Positions 36,486 through 44,517 of a DNA stretch of 64,000 nucleotides are shown one piece after another; position 1 is the first letter of the stretch; each line of letters begins with the position of its first letter. The stretch covers positions 726,818 to 790,817 of the forward strand of contig JAUIES010000002.1 of NCBI GenBank assembly GCA_030429705.1, written 5' to 3'. A model generated the notes under the pieces. That model worked only from the letters and a program-made list of their open reading frames with translations. It was not told where the DNA came from and ran no database searches. Source of the DNA: Phycisphaerae bacterium (GTDB lineage Bacteria > Planctomycetota > Phycisphaerae > Phycisphaerales > UBA1924). The position numbers were made by a program, and so were the translations under genes.

Positions 36486-37517
36486 GTGAAAACTGAACCC
36501 GCACCAAACTCGAACCCCTCCATGCCCAGCATACCCACGCTGCTGCGTTGTTTGCTCGGCGGCGTGCTCATGGGTCTCGCCAACCTCGTCCCCGGCATCA
36601 GCGGCGGGACGATGTTGGTCGCAGCAGGTGTATATCGCCGGTTCATTGATGCTGTTTCGGATGTTTCGAGGCTCCGGTTTCGTCTCGACACGCTGATGGT
36701 GCTCGGTTCAGTCGTGTTCGGTGCTGTAGTCGCGATCGGTGCCGGATCAGGGCTCATCAGCCTCGCTCTTGAACACGCCCGCTGGGTTGCGTTCAGCGTC
36801 TTCATCGGCTTGACCTTGGGCGGGGCACCAATCCTGTGGGCCATGCTTCGGCCTTTGAACGCCCGCAGCGGGCTCGCTCTGTTGCTTGGATTCGCCGCGA
36901 TGGGTGCATTGGTTTTTTTCCAAACCAGCAATACCGCAACTGGCCCGGTTGATGCGGGCGCTTTTCGACTGTCACTTGCCGGTGCGGCTGCGGCTTCAGC
37001 CATGATATTGCCCGGAGTCAGCGGCGCCTACCTGCTCCTCTTGCTCGGGGTCTACGAAACAGTCATCAACGCGATCAAGGAGACCGTCAAAGCAGCAGCC
37101 GCGCTTGATCTGGAGGGCATGACCGCACAACTCGGTGTCGTGATCCCGATCGGCATCGGCGTTTTGATCGGTGTCGTCGGCGTGAGCAACTTTCTTCGAA
37201 TCGTCCTGCACCGCTATGAACAGGCAACCCTCGCGTTTCTGCTCGGGTTGTTGCTGGCTGCCCCCCTCGGTCTTTATCCGTTCGTGCGTGGTGTGCCTCC
37301 CGAGATCGGTCAGACTGTTCAAGGTGAACTGGTCACTGAAGAAAATCTGGCTGCGTTTGAAGCCAAAGACTGGAACACTGAACGGTTCAGCCCAGGTGCT
37401 GGCCAATTGGCAGGTGCCTTTGGCTTGGTCATTGTCGGCATCGGTCTGACACTCGGTATTGCTCGACTTGGTGGACCCGAAGAGAGGGATCAACAACCCG
37501 CGACAACCGACGACTGA
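36486..37517 (+). CDS. DUF368 / PopT-like undecaprenyl-phosphate translocase
   Basis: 343 residues; GTG 36486 or a later ATG at 36522 could start it, with neither having a good ribosome site. About 9-10 membrane segments. The DUF368 signature is LLRCLLGGVLMGLANLVPGI followed by SGGTM, repeated in the second half as ASAMILPGVSGAYLLLLLGV. Members of this family (PopT) have been reported to recycle undecaprenyl phosphate across the inner membrane for cell-wall and surface-polymer synthesis. Divergent from the hydrolase lipoprotein; stops 1 bp from convergent ftsY. Confidence 0.88.
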   Translation: MKTEPAPNSNPSMPSIPTLLRCLLGGVLMGLANLVPGISGGTMLVAAGVYRRFIDAVSDVSRLRFRLDTLMVLGSVVFGAVVAIGAGSGLISLALEHARWVAFSVFIGLTLGGAPILWAMLRPLNARSGLALLLGFAAMGALVFFQTSNTATGPVDAGAFRLSLAGAAAASAMILPGVSGAYLLLLLGVYETVINAIKETVKAAAALDLEGMTAQLGVVIPIGIGVLIGVVGVSNFLRIVLHRYEQATLAFLLGLLLAAPLGLYPFVRGVPPEIGQTVQGELVTEENLAAFEAKDWNTERFSPGAGQLAGAFGLVIVGIGLTLGIARLGGPEERDQQPATTDD

Positions 37518-37518
37518 C

Positions 37519-38442
37519 TCACTCGTCTTCAGCGAACATCGCGTCAATGAACTGATCAGGATCGAACGGCTGAACATCGGCTGGCGTTTCGCCGACACCT
37601 ACAAACTTGACCGGCAGATCGCACGATTCGCGAACAGCGATCACGATGCCACCCTTGGCGGTCCCGTCGAGTTTGCTCAGAAAGATCCCGGTGACACCAG
37701 CAGACTTGCCAAACTCTTCCGCCTGACGCAGCGCGTTTTGGCCGCTGGTTGCATCCAGCACAAGCAATACTTCGTGTGGCGCCCCCTCGATCTGCTTGGC
37801 AACGACGCTCCGCAGTTTGCTCAGTTGCCGCATGAGTGGGTCTTGTGTGTGCAATCGACCGGCGGTATCGAGAATGAGGACATCAACGCCGCGGGCTTTG
37901 GCGGCTGCACACGCATCAAATGCGACGGCCGCGGGGTCACCGCCCTGCATGCCTTTCACCACTTCGACACCGAGGCGTTCAGCCCAGATCTCCAGTTGGC
38001 GGACGGCTCCTGCTCGGAAGGTGTCACACGCACCGAGCATAACCGTCTTGCCCTCGTCTCGCATCGCGCCACAGAGTTTGGCGATGCTCGTGGTCTTGCC
38101 CACGCCGTTTACACCGGTCACCAATATGACCGTCGGCCCTTGTTCGGCGAGATGGAGTGCCCGGTCGGCGTGCGGCCACATGGACTTCAACTCACGCTTC
38201 AGATAATCGAGAACATCTTCACCCTTGGTCAGTTTGCCCGCTCGAAAGTCAGTCCGAACGCCATCGATCAGGCGGGCCGTCGCCTGAACTCCCACATCTG
38301 ATTCAATCAATCGTTGTTCAAGTTCACCGATGAGGGCTTCGTCGAGTTTGCGCCCGGTCAAGAGTGACCGCAGTTGCCCGACGAAACTCTCGCGCGTTCG
38401 CCCGAGCCCCTTCTTCAGTTTTGAGAACACGGATTTGATCAC
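37519..38442 (-). CDS. ftsY: Signal recognition particle receptor FtsY
   Basis: 307 residues, the NG-domain-only size without a long acidic A-domain. N-domain helices lead to the GTPase: G1 VTGVNGVGKTTSIAKL, CDTFRAGAVRQLEIW, LDTAGRLHTQ and G4 SKLDGTAKGG. It docks SRP-ribosome complexes at the membrane for cotranslational insertion. The last gene of the ribH-nusB-ftsY run, 3 bp after nusB. Confidence 0.97.
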   Translation of the reverse strand: MIKSVFSKLKKGLGRTRESFVGQLRSLLTGRKLDEALIGELEQRLIESDVGVQATARLIDGVRTDFRAGKLTKGEDVLDYLKRELKSMWPHADRALHLAEQGPTVILVTGVNGVGKTTSIAKLCGAMRDEGKTVMLGACDTFRAGAVRQLEIWAERLGVEVVKGMQGGDPAAVAFDACAAAKARGVDVLILDTAGRLHTQDPLMRQLSKLRSVVAKQIEGAPHEVLLVLDATSGQNALRQAEEFGKSAGVTGIFLSKLDGTAKGGIVIAVRESCDLPVKFVGVGETPADVQPFDPDQFIDAMFAEDE

Positions 38443-38445
38443 GAA

Positions 38446-38919
38446 TCAGGCCTCGCTGTCTTTCGCCAGAGATGCTGCCACGCGCTTGTGAATAGCCGAG
38501 AGCAGGCCGTTCACGAAACTTGGCGACTTGTCGGTGCTGAATGCCTTGGCGAGTTCCACAGCCTCATTGATCGCAGCCCGAGGGGGGGTTTTGCCTTCGA
38601 TCAACTCGTGAAACCCGAGGCGCAGAATCGCCCGATCAATCGCCGCCTGCCGATGGGCCGGCCACTCGGGTGCCAGTTCCTGCATCATACGATCCGCCTC
38701 GTCGCGGCCCGCATAGGCAGCCAGCGCCAGATCGATGGCTTTGGCGTACTCCTTGTCCTTGAACGAACCATTCTTCTGATCAAACTGCGGGTCATAGTCT
38801 TCGAGCCGAGGCGCATCTTCGATCGACGCTCGTATCGACTCGAGATCGCTCTCGCCGCGTGCATCCAGTTGATACAACGCCAGAAGGGCCAGCCGACGAA
38901 TATCACGGGGTGATGCCAT
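38446..38919 (-). CDS. nusB: Transcription antitermination factor NusB
   Basis: 157 residues, all-helical. RRLALLALYQLDARG at the start and IDRAILRLGFHELI, AINEAVELAKAFS and FVNGLLSAIHK toward the end are the NusB core. Acts with NusE (S10) on boxA of rRNA operons. Its start overlaps the ribH stop, so the two are translationally coupled. Confidence 0.96.
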   Translation of the reverse strand: MASPRDIRRLALLALYQLDARGESDLESIRASIEDAPRLEDYDPQFDQKNGSFKDKEYAKAIDLALAAYAGRDEADRMMQELAPEWPAHRQAAIDRAILRLGFHELIEGKTPPRAAINEAVELAKAFSTDKSPSFVNGLLSAIHKRVAASLAKDSEA

Positions 38920-39452
38920 CAGCCTTGCGCTCCGGTCTTGTCGTTGGGATGAATCGAAAGTCGGTGAACGAGTCCTGCCGCGGTCTGCGGCGACTGGGCT
39001 CCGGCTTCGATCAGGTCGATCGCCCGGATCGACTCGATGACGGCGAGCATGGCGTCGGCGCCCTTGTTGCCTTTGGTGCCGCCCGCACGCTCTTCTGCCT
39101 GGGCCCGCGTGTCAACGGTTAGCAGCCCAAAGGCGACCGGGACTCCTGTCGAACCAGTCACACTCGTCAGTCCGCGAGCAACCGCTTCGTTGATGTATCG
39201 ATCGTGACTCGTGTTCCCTCGAATAACACAGCCGAGTGCGACCACGCCGCGATACAACCCGCTTTGGGCGGCTGCATGACTGATCGCGGTCAACTCGTAC
39301 GCGCCCGCTGTCTCGAAGATCCCGAGGGTCGAGGCATCGCCGCCGGCCTCGGCATAAGCCCGCACGGCTCCCTCTTCGAGGGCGCGCGTGATCGAGTCGT
39401 TGTAACGGCTCACAACGATCGCGATGGGCGGCATGGGTTGATTGGTCATCAT
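38919..39452 (-). CDS. ribH: 6,7-dimethyl-8-ribityllumazine synthase
   Basis: 177 residues, slightly longer than usual. AIVVSRYNDSITRALEEGA and ETAGAYELTAISHAAAQSG line the active site, and GCVIRGNTSHDRYINEAVARG is the phosphate-loop/catalytic segment. It catalyses the penultimate step of riboflavin synthesis; members form large capsid-like shells or pentamers. First gene in ribH-nusB-ftsY. The tail after residue about 155 is not conserved-looking. Confidence 0.95.
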   Translation of the reverse strand: MMTNQPMPPIAIVVSRYNDSITRALEEGAVRAYAEAGGDASTLGIFETAGAYELTAISHAAAQSGLYRGVVALGCVIRGNTSHDRYINEAVARGLTSVTGSTGVPVAFGLLTVDTRAQAEERAGGTKGNKGADAMLAVIESIRAIDLIEAGAQSPQTAAGLVHRLSIHPNDKTGAQG

Positions 39453-39483
39453 CGGTCCGCGATGGTAGTGCCCCGCGCTGGCA

Positions 39484-40518
39484 ATGTCTGCACAAACCGC
39501 CCCGCTGTTGGGCGGCTTGGTGCTCTACCATCCGCCCGTGCGAACCAATGTGCTGCGCATCGCGTCCGTCCTTCGTCTCACGCGGGTATCCACGGCCTTC
39601 GCGGCGGTTGCCGATGTGTGGTTTGTGATCCTGTGGTCGCGGCACGGGCAGGGTGAATTGCCGTCGCCGGCGCTCGCCGACACCAACCTCTGGATTCTGC
39701 TCGGCGGCGGAGCCTTGGCTGCTGCCGGGCTGTACGCCTTCGGCACCTGCCTGAACGATATCTTTGACCAGCACCGCGATGCGCAGCTCCGGCCGGGCCG
39801 ACCGCTCGCGTCCGGGCATCTGCAATATGAAACCGCGGTTGTTGCGACCGCGGTCACCATGATCGCAGCCGTCCTGGGCGCGGCGACCTTCGGGACGGTC
39901 GGTGTCGTTCTGACGCTGACGCTGCTCCTGGCGATTCTTGTGCTTTCTGCAACGGGCAAGTTCATTCCCGGGATCGGCCTGGTCCTGCTGAGCCTGATCT
40001 ATGCGGGGCACATGTTTGTCCCCAACATCAACCTTGTGTTTGTGTGGCCGGTGTGGCTGGTCATGACCCACGCATTGGTGGTGGCCGGGCTCGCGCATGT
40101 GCTCGGTCGCAAGACCCCCCCGCTGACGCGCCGGGCGATTGCCTTTGCCGCGGGCGGCTGGGTGCTTGCCACGATCGGCCTGTTTTCATTGGCATCGATG
40201 GAGACCGGGATGCGTGGCCTGAGCCCATTCGCCCACGGCGCGGTCGGCCCGATCGCATGCGTGGTGCTCATCGCGATCTACACAACCATCGTGGTGCGCC
40301 GGGCGCGGGCGGTCGGGCGCGGGCCGCGGCTTGACGAGAAGATCAAACGGTACGGCTCGATCTGGCTGAGCCTGTATGCGTGCGCGTGGCTCTTTGGTGC
40401 AGGGCTGACGGGCCCCGGGTTCATCATGGCGGGTCTTGCCACGACTGGCATTGTCGGGATGGTGGTGCTGCGTGAACTCTACGGCCTGGTCGAACATCCG
40501 GTGGGATACCGGCACTAG
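39484..40518 (+). CDS. UbiA-family prenyltransferase-like membrane protein
   Basis: 344 residues; a start at GTG 39538 instead of ATG 39484 would give more room for the ribH promoter. About 8 membrane helices. The prenyl-diphosphate motif NDIFDQHRDAQLRPGRPLAS is the classic UbiA NDxxDxxxD signature. The second aspartate-rich motif is less clear. Such proteins attach isoprenoid chains to aromatic rings for quinones, chlorophyll or haem, or act as related synthases; the substrate is not determinable. Isolated on the plus strand between ribH and a repeat patch. Confidence 0.85.
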   Translation: MSAQTAPLLGGLVLYHPPVRTNVLRIASVLRLTRVSTAFAAVADVWFVILWSRHGQGELPSPALADTNLWILLGGGALAAAGLYAFGTCLNDIFDQHRDAQLRPGRPLASGHLQYETAVVATAVTMIAAVLGAATFGTVGVVLTLTLLLAILVLSATGKFIPGIGLVLLSLIYAGHMFVPNINLVFVWPVWLVMTHALVVAGLAHVLGRKTPPLTRRAIAFAAGGWVLATIGLFSLASMETGMRGLSPFAHGAVGPIACVVLIAIYTTIVVRRARAVGRGPRLDEKIKRYGSIWLSLYACAWLFGAGLTGPGFIMAGLATTGIVGMVVLRELYGLVEHPVGYRH

Positions 40519-40605
40519 GCACCCGACTTGTTTTACCATCGCCAAGTTATTCTCAGAGGTCCGCTTTCATGTGTTCGGGCCTTGCCAGCGTGCGCCTGTA
40601 CTCTT

Positions 40606-40745
40606 CATCCGCGCGGATGAGCTCTGCACTCGCGCGAGTGGAGCGTTCATCCGCGCGCGTGCGCTCTTCATTCGCGCGAGTCGAGTGTTCCTCCGCGCGT
40701 GTCGAGCCTCCATCCGCGCACTTGGAGAGCACATTCGTGCGGATC
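40606..40745. repeat. 21-bp tandem array of GC-rich palindromes (array 2)
   Basis: Seven units start exactly every 21 bp at 40606, 40627, 40648, 40669, 40690, 40711 and 40732. Cores are CATCCGCGCGGATG and CACTCGCGCGAGTG (the first two are perfect 14-bp palindromes), and variants. Degenerate units lie at about 40585 and 40753. Two plus frames and the minus frame stay open; the frame starting at ATG 40569 (AGAGG upstream) gives heptads like ARVERSS and runs to 41003 with a non-repeated tail. Coding status is unresolved. It follows the UbiA gene by 87 bp, and the remaining part of the 40519-41201 gap holds hairpins and a gene remnant. Confidence 0.75.
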
Positions 40746-40993
40746 AGGAGCGCAATTATGCACCTCGAACCCCGCTGCAAGCGTCTGAAAGCAGTTGACG
40801 CGCGTTTGTGCGACTTATCTGACCAAGCAAACGGGCCTTGGCCAATTGCGCCCCTGCCGTCCCCCCCCACCAATCAGGCCTGCGCAATAACCGCATGGCC
40901 CGCCGCCTTGCTCCAATGCGGACCTTGTTGGAAGGGGACAGAAGAGACCAGGGTTCAGGCACTTGACATGGGGCGTTCGGAGCCCGGTCTGCC

Positions 40994-41069
40994 GTGCCAC
41001 TGACCTGTCTTCAGGACAGTGCTCAGGCGGATAGTGAACACAGTGACGCGAAGACGGGGTCAGTGGCAC
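40994..41069. repeat. REP-like palindromic element, copy A
   Basis: A 12-bp terminal inverted repeat, GTGCCACTGACC / GGTCAGTGGCAC, bounds the unit. Inside, a hairpin at 40998-41021 (CACTG-CCTG / CAGG-CAGTG, loop TCTT) is the same type as the hairpin at 42661-42686, with matching flanks CCGTGCCACTGA and CAGTGCT. Probably a mobile REP-type unit. Confidence 0.6.
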
Positions 41070-41111
41070 ATGTCACGGGCACCCGGCACGGGAGCCCGAG
41101 CCATACGAGAC

Positions 41112-41168
41112 TCAGGGAACTTTGGTGCCACCCCGCCCGAGTGCATTTGCAAGGACGGTCTTCTTCAT
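41112..41168 (-). pseudogene. Truncated third copy of the sorted-protein gene (signal-peptide start only)
   Basis: An 18-residue frame, MKKTVLANALGRGGTKVP, starts at ATG 41168 behind CAGGAGACAGACACC. This leader resembles the start regions of the two full paralogues downstream on the same strand (MKNIILATAL behind GGGAGAAAGACACC, and MKRIILGTAV). After MKKTVLANAL the sequence turns into GTGCCACC-type palindromic DNA and hits a stop. The rest of the gene is missing. Confidence 0.5.
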
Positions 41169-41201
41169 GGTGTCTGTCTCCTGAATGCGTGATCTGATGG
41201 A

Positions 41202-41753
41202 CTACGCACGCCTGCGGCGCACCGCCGCGAACCCGGCCACGCCCGCCAGCGCCAGCGCGCCCGGGGTCGGGATGTTGATCGTGAAGGAGTCGGTGCCCCC
41301 GCTCGCGGTATCCCACGTCCAGGTGTATGTGCCCTCGGCGAGGCCGAGGGATGCGAAGCTATGCCCGACATACGTCGCGGACCCGGCGAGCGCGTCGCCC
41401 GAGGCGTAGCCCGCGGGCGTGACCAGGACGGCGAAGTCCCAATCCAGTCCGAAAGCATCCGTGAAACCGATATCGGCAAAGAACGACGCGCCGGAGCCGA
41501 CCGACGCCGGGCCGGCAAAGCCGGACGGACTGTCGTAGAGGTCCACGTTCACCGCCGGCCCGACGACCATGTGCCCTGAGGGCAACATCCTGGGTGTCAT
41601 CGGGAGGGTTGCGGCCAGCGTCCACGCGGAGGTATCGAGCGTGCCGGCACCGGTCATGACGACGTTTCCCCCCGTCTCACTGACGTTGATGACGACGTCG
41701 CCCGAGGCGGATGAGGCGAGGGTGACGGCTGTTCCGAGGATGATCCGCTTCAT
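41202..41753 (-). CDS. PEP-CTERM-like sorted protein, paralogue 1
   Basis: 183 residues with a short signal peptide (MKRIILGTAVTLASSASGDV), a beta-rich body, and a sorting tail PTPGALALAGVAGFAAVRRRR. It is a close paralogue of the next gene upstream on the same strand: both share VINVSETGGNVVMTGAGTLD-like and GLAEGTYTWTWDTASGGTD segments. Exported and probably anchored or released at the surface. No function recognised. Confidence 0.82.
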   Translation of the reverse strand: MKRIILGTAVTLASSASGDVVINVSETGGNVVMTGAGTLDTSAWTLAATLPMTPRMLPSGHMVVGPAVNVDLYDSPSGFAGPASVGSGASFFADIGFTDAFGLDWDFAVLVTPAGYASGDALAGSATYVGHSFASLGLAEGTYTWTWDTASGGTDSFTINIPTPGALALAGVAGFAAVRRRRA

Positions 41754-41804
41754 GGTTCCAGCTCTTTCTTGTGCTTGTGTGTGTTGGAAAGTGGTTCGAT
41801 GGGA

Positions 41805-42365
41805 TCACGCGCGCCGCCGCCGAGCGGCTGCGAGGGCCGCGAAACCGGCCATCGCCATCACGCCGGGCGCGGGCACGTTGATCGTGAAGAAGTCGGTGCC
41901 CCCGCTCGCGGTATCCCAGGTCCAGGTGTAGCTGCCCTCGGCCAGTCCGATCGACGCGAAGGTGTGCCCCGCGAACGTCCCCGACTGCGTGAGCGGGTCG
42001 CCGGAGCTGTAGCCGCCGGGAACAAAGACGAGTGCGTTCAAGAAGTTCAATCCGAAATGATCGCCCGAAGAGCTGGTCGAGAACGTCGTTGTACCGCCCG
42101 GGCCGATGCCAGGCGGCCCTGAGAATCCGGAAGTGAACTGGTATAGATCTTGCGTTGCAACCGGTCCGAACTGGATCCACTGATTGGGCGTAACGCCGCT
42201 GTTCTGGTTGGGAGACGTGCTCCAGTAGTTGGCCAGCGAGATGTCGAGCGTGCCGCCGCCCGAGATGACGACGTTGCCGCCGGTCTCCACAGCGTTGAGG
42301 ACGACGCCGGCGGAGGATGGTGATGCGATGGCCGCGAGTGCTGTTGCGAGGATGATGTTCTTCAT
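41805..42365 (-). CDS. PEP-CTERM-like sorted protein, paralogue 2
   Basis: 186 residues from ATG 42365 (GGGAG upstream; the longer frame is rejected). Signal peptide about 1-20 (MKNIILATALAAIASPSSAG), beta-rich body with GLAEGSYTWTWDTASGGTDF, and tail PAPGVMAMAGFAALAAARRRR. A tandem paralogue of the 41202-41753 gene, 51 bp apart. The DNA upstream (42420-42530) is markedly AT-rich and likely holds its promoter. Function unknown. Confidence 0.84.
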   Translation of the reverse strand: MKNIILATALAAIASPSSAGVVLNAVETGGNVVISGGGTLDISLANYWSTSPNQNSGVTPNQWIQFGPVATQDLYQFTSGFSGPPGIGPGGTTTFSTSSSGDHFGLNFLNALVFVPGGYSSGDPLTQSGTFAGHTFASIGLAEGSYTWTWDTASGGTDFFTINVPAPGVMAMAGFAALAAARRRRA

Positions 42366-42538
42366 GGTGTCTTTCTCCCGTTGGATTCGTGTGAGGAACA
42401 CGGAGCCCGAACTCTCTCTGGCATGCACTTTACAGATTTCCGCTGAAATATGGAGGCTTATTTCATTATTTCGTGAAAAATATCTGCTATTGCGTTGCAA
42501 AGTCGTAAATTCGCATTTTGTGAGGAATAGCAAGTGAG

Positions 42539-42625
42539 TCGATGCCAGCCGGGTGCCATGGTCATGGCTCTGCATGGCCATGATCGAACACCCCAGACTC
42601 TCCGTCTATGGCGGGGTGGCATCGA
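42539..42625. repeat. REP-like palindromic element, copy B
   Basis: Ends in a perfect 9-bp inverted repeat, TCGATGCCA / TGGCATCGA. Inside is a TCATGG-(10 nt)-CCATGA hairpin. The segment GCCGGGTGCCATGG occurs again exactly at 63875-63888, and its central GGTCATGGCTCTGCATGGCC is similar to DNA at 63696-63731. Confidence 0.6.
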
Positions 42626-42660
42626 TTTCCATTGGTACCCAATGACTCATTGACCCGTGC

Positions 42661-42686
42661 CACTGATGTCGTCTTCGACATCAGTG
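42661..42686. repeat. Perfect hairpin, REP-like copy A type
   Basis: A perfect 11-bp stem, CACTGATGTCG / CGACATCAGTG, with a TCTT loop, preceded by CCGTGC as in the copy at 40994. No T-tract follows, so it is not a typical terminator. Upstream of the mlaE stop and not within any gene. Confidence 0.6.
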
Positions 42687-42747
42687 CTTCTTCATGTCCA
42701 TGACAGGAATCGCCTGGCATGCCGGGCGTTCTCTCATTGCAAGATCA

Positions 42748-43602
42748 TCACACCAGATCGAGTGCGTAGAAGATCGCGGTAAACACGAGGTCGGCCAGCA
42801 CAATCGCAACCACGCACTGAACAACGGTGCGTGTCGTCGCCAAACCCACACCCGCCGCACCGCCCGTGACCTTCAAACCATTGCCGCAGGCAATCACGCC
42901 GATGAGCATGCCGAAGATCGTGCCCTTTGAAAGGCCGGTTAAAAAATCGACCATCTTGGTCTGCGATTCCATATTGGCAAAGTAGGTCTCGAACGGGATG
43001 TCGAGAATGACGACACTGATCCCGATTGAGGCCGAGATCGCCACGAAACTCGACAGCACGCCCAGCCCGGTCATGGCCACGATCGTGGCGGCGAGCCGAG
43101 GCACCACCAGAAACCGCACCGGGTTCAGGGCCGACGCTTCGAGGGCTTCGATCTCTTCACTGACCACCATCGTCCCGATCTCAGCAGCGATGGCTGCTCC
43201 GGCAAAACCCGTGAGCACAATCGCGCCGATGAGTGGCCCGAGCTCACGCAAGACCGCGACCCCGATGATGTTGGCAATCAGGGCCCGCTGACCGAACTGA
43301 TCGAGCGGCGGCGCAAGTTGGAGCGACAAAATCAACCCGACCGAGCCCGACACCAGCGACACGATGAACATGCTCCGCACGCCAACGCGCACGAGCTGCG
43401 ACACGATCGCCGATCGCCCAAGCCGAATCTTTCGATTGGTGGCGGCCCGCCAGACCCAACCCGCTGCTTCGAGGAACAAGTAGAGCAAAGAGCCAACATG
43501 CGCGAGGGCTTCGATCGAACGCCGACCGACAAAATCGATCGGCCACAACAGTGATGACAGCAGACCACCACGCGTCGGTTGTTCGCCGGTTGTGTCAGCC
43601 AT
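42748..43602 (-). CDS. mlaE: ABC transporter permease MlaE
   Basis: 284 residues with five to six membrane helices and MlaE/DUF140 segments: FIVSLVSGSVGLILSLQLAP, IGVAVLRELGPLIGAIVLTG and GAAIAAEIGTMVVSEEIEAL. It is the permease of the Mla system, which moves phospholipids between the inner and outer membranes. The ATPase (mlaF) and MCE protein (mlaD) are not adjacent. An STAS protein, the fold of MlaB, lies 81 bp upstream on the same strand. Confidence 0.92.
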   Translation of the reverse strand: MADTTGEQPTRGGLLSSLLWPIDFVGRRSIEALAHVGSLLYLFLEAAGWVWRAATNRKIRLGRSAIVSQLVRVGVRSMFIVSLVSGSVGLILSLQLAPPLDQFGQRALIANIIGVAVLRELGPLIGAIVLTGFAGAAIAAEIGTMVVSEEIEALEASALNPVRFLVVPRLAATIVAMTGLGVLSSFVAISASIGISVVILDIPFETYFANMESQTKMVDFLTGLSKGTIFGMLIGVIACGNGLKVTGGAAGVGLATTRTVVQCVVAIVLADLVFTAIFYALDLV

Positions 43603-43683
43603 GCCGTTGCCCCATCACTCGCGCTCATCACGGACGCCAACTCGCCCGATTGGCCTTCTACACCTGCCCGTCGCTCAATCGCA

Positions 43684-44028
43684 TCACGCCGACCGAGCGG
43701 CTTCTAGCTCATCAACAATGACAAAGAACTGATCGAGCCGCGCAATCTCAAAAATTGCGCGCACCTTTTCGTTCATTGCGCACAGAACCATGCGCGTCCC
43801 GGTTCGTTTCGCCGATCGCATCGCTTCGACCAGCGTCGCAAGTCCGGAACTGTCCATGTACCCGACTTCACTCAGGTCAACAATCAGTCGCTGCAACTTC
43901 TTTGACTGTGAATCGCGCAGCGCCGATCGCAACTGCGGGCTTCGGCTCATGTCGACATCGGCCATCGGGCGCACGATCACCGTCTCGCCCGAATCCCCTC
44001 GCTCGATCTGAATCAGATCATCCGCCAT
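43684..44028 (-). CDS. STAS-domain protein (anti-sigma antagonist or MlaB-like)
   Basis: 114 residues, a single STAS domain. The phospho-switch site is GYMDSSGLATLVEAM with Ser 60/61, as in anti-anti-sigma factors of the SpoIIAA/RsbV type. It lies between an RsbW-like kinase upstream and mlaE downstream, so two roles compete: partner switching with the kinase, or an MlaB-type subunit of the transporter. The DSSG motif favours the first. Both could be true. Confidence 0.85.
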   Translation of the reverse strand: MADDLIQIERGDSGETVIVRPMADVDMSRSPQLRSALRDSQSKKLQRLIVDLSEVGYMDSSGLATLVEAMRSAKRTGTRMVLCAMNEKVRAIFEIARLDQFFVIVDELEAARSA

Positions 44029-44046
44029 CCACGCTCCCTGCTGGGC

Positions 44047-44517
44047 CTACTCTGTGGCCTCTTTTGCCAACCGTGCCGGCATCGCCGGCCTCGGAATGCG
44101 CTTGACCAGTGTCAACCGCATCCCCTTCCCTTCCCGTGCCTCATACGAAACTTCATCCATGACATCACGAATGATGTGAACGCCCAACCCGCCGGGTTTG
44201 ACATCTTCCAGTTCGCGACCCTTCATGTGCGTCGGATCGACCTGGTCTGCCTCGTCTTCGATGACAAGCCGAATGCCATCGACCTCACCATCACTCATCA
44301 GCGGCCAGAGGCTCATCCAGATCGGTTTCCCCTCTTCATACTTGTACCCATGACGAATCACATTGCAGAGCGCTTCATCAACCGCGAGCGCCACTTTGGA
44401 GCAGGTCAGATCGTCAAATCCGAGCCTCTTGCACACCGAACTGATGAGTTCGCGCGCACCACTGAGATACGCCGGGTTGCTCGAAAGTTCGATCCGAATA
44501 TCTGGCTTGTCACTCAT
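44047..44517 (-). CDS. RsbW-like anti-sigma factor/serine kinase (HATPase)
   Basis: 156 residues from ATG 44517 (a TTG before it is also in frame). The GHKL ATPase motifs are present: LAVDEALCNVIRHGYKYEEG (N-box) and VKPGGLGVHIIRDVMDEVSY (G-box). Kinases of this type phosphorylate an STAS partner on Ser/Thr and hold a sigma factor when free. The STAS gene follows after 18 bp. No sigma factor or PP2C phosphatase is seen nearby. Its start overlaps the end of the lipoprotein gene. Confidence 0.88.
   Translation of the reverse strand: MSDKPDIRIELSSNPAYLSGARELISSVCKRLGFDDLTCSKVALAVDEALCNVIRHGYKYEEGKPIWMSLWPLMSDGEVDGIRLVIEDEADQVDPTHMKGRELEDVKPGGLGVHIIRDVMDEVSYEAREGKGMRLTLVKRIPRPAMPARLAKEATE

Noticed and set aside
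36440..37003. N-terminal extension of the hydrolase lipoprotein to 638 residues
   Set aside because: It overlaps the DUF368 gene on the other strand and would hide the lipoprotein signal peptide.
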